Source: JAUSIF01 sp040901465 | GTDB lineage: Bacteria > Pseudomonadota > Alphaproteobacteria > Rhizobiales > Xanthobacteraceae | NCBI GenBank assembly: GCA_040901465.1 | Contig: JBBDYN010000015.1 | Span: 112,402 to 176,401 of the forward strand | DNA length: 64,000 nt | Direction of reading: 5' to 3' | Part shown: positions 63,951 to 64,000 of the stretch, piece by piece | Numbering within the stretch: position 1 is the stretch's first letter | Layout of the letters: the number at the start of each line of letters is the position of its first letter | Program-made: the position numbers and the translations under genes | The notes under the pieces: generated by a model | Told to the model about the DNA's origin: nothing | Database searches by the model: none | Seen by the model: only the letters and a program-made list of their open reading frames with translations

Positions 63951-64000
63951 TGGTGCCGGCTGCAGGAATCGAACCTGCGACCTCCCGCTTACAAGGCGGG
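63951..64000 (-). tRNA. tRNA-Thr (anticodon TGT), cut by the window end
   Basis: The minus strand reads an anticodon stem CCCGC / GCGGG around CTTGTAA (TGT at 63991-63993), then GGTTCGATTCC of the T arm, acceptor GCCGGC, A and CCA at 63951-63953. The 5' half lies beyond the window. Confidence 0.9.

Overview
The window is a GC-rich draft contig from an alphaproteobacterium, most likely a Hyphomicrobiales (Rhizobiales) member near the Xanthobacteraceae/Bradyrhizobiaceae. The grounds are family-level only: dense coding, frequent GTG/TTG starts, DUF3126, PilZ and BTLCP families, the neighbourhood patatin-hisI-folE-IscU-like-yidD-thrS, and many palindromic intergenic repeats of rhizobial type. I ran no database search. 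One 100-N gap (5647-5746) is flanked by an exact 55-base duplication and looks like an assembly join, not missing DNA.

Layout. 1-4.5 kb: a gene remnant, a PilZ protein, a cyclophilin-like protein, a MetE-core protein and two short-chain dehydrogenases. 4.5-9 kb: a minus-strand set of ATP-grasp, alpha-E, transglutaminase and the proteasome-like peptidase Anbu, the least understood system here. 9-12.6 kb: CinA-like, two exported small proteins, xanthine phosphoribosyltransferase, small proteins, a second PilZ. 12.7-15.3 kb: divergent copper ATPase copA and csoR around a palindromic operator, followed by a fresh 262-bp tandem duplication that copied the 3' end of the neighbouring MetE-like gene. 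15.7-19.6 kb: a second MetE-core gene, tRNA-Leu, then a three-gene unit of beta-hydroxyacid dehydrogenase, cupin and a third MetE-core protein. 19.6-29 kb: YeiH, CBS-BON, FAD monooxygenase, zinc-finger protein, hydrolase, cysE, a lower-GC SPINDLY-type glycosyltransferase and gamma-carbonic anhydrase. 29-31.2 kb: LapG-like protease, tandem-PilZ protein and PAS protein, a possible c-di-GMP surface module. 31.6-41.2 kb: rhomboid, CBS, patatin, hisI, folE, IscU-like, yidD, TAXI binding protein, thrS. 41.2-50.6 kb: epimerase, cytochrome c, nitroreductase, a dead VapB antitoxin, MaoC-CitE pair, lytic transglycosylase, DUF2336, Hpt and response regulator, NAD kinase, CutA. 50.7-57.9 kb: a BtuB-like receptor under a cobalamin riboswitch, divergent from metF-metH. 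58-64 kb: Tat-exported metallo-beta-lactamase, two tandem membrane/spermidine-synthase fusions and a partial tRNA-Thr.

How parts fit together. Methionine and C1 metabolism recur: metF supplies methyl-THF to the B12-dependent MetH, BtuB imports B12 under riboswitch control, and three MetE-core proteins with complete zinc ligands lie elsewhere. Two of those three sit beside dehydrogenases or a cupin, so their role may be something other than methionine synthesis. Signalling parts (three PilZ proteins, PAS, Hpt, receiver, LapG-like protease) suggest c-di-GMP control of the cell surface. No prophage, insertion sequence or CRISPR array was seen.
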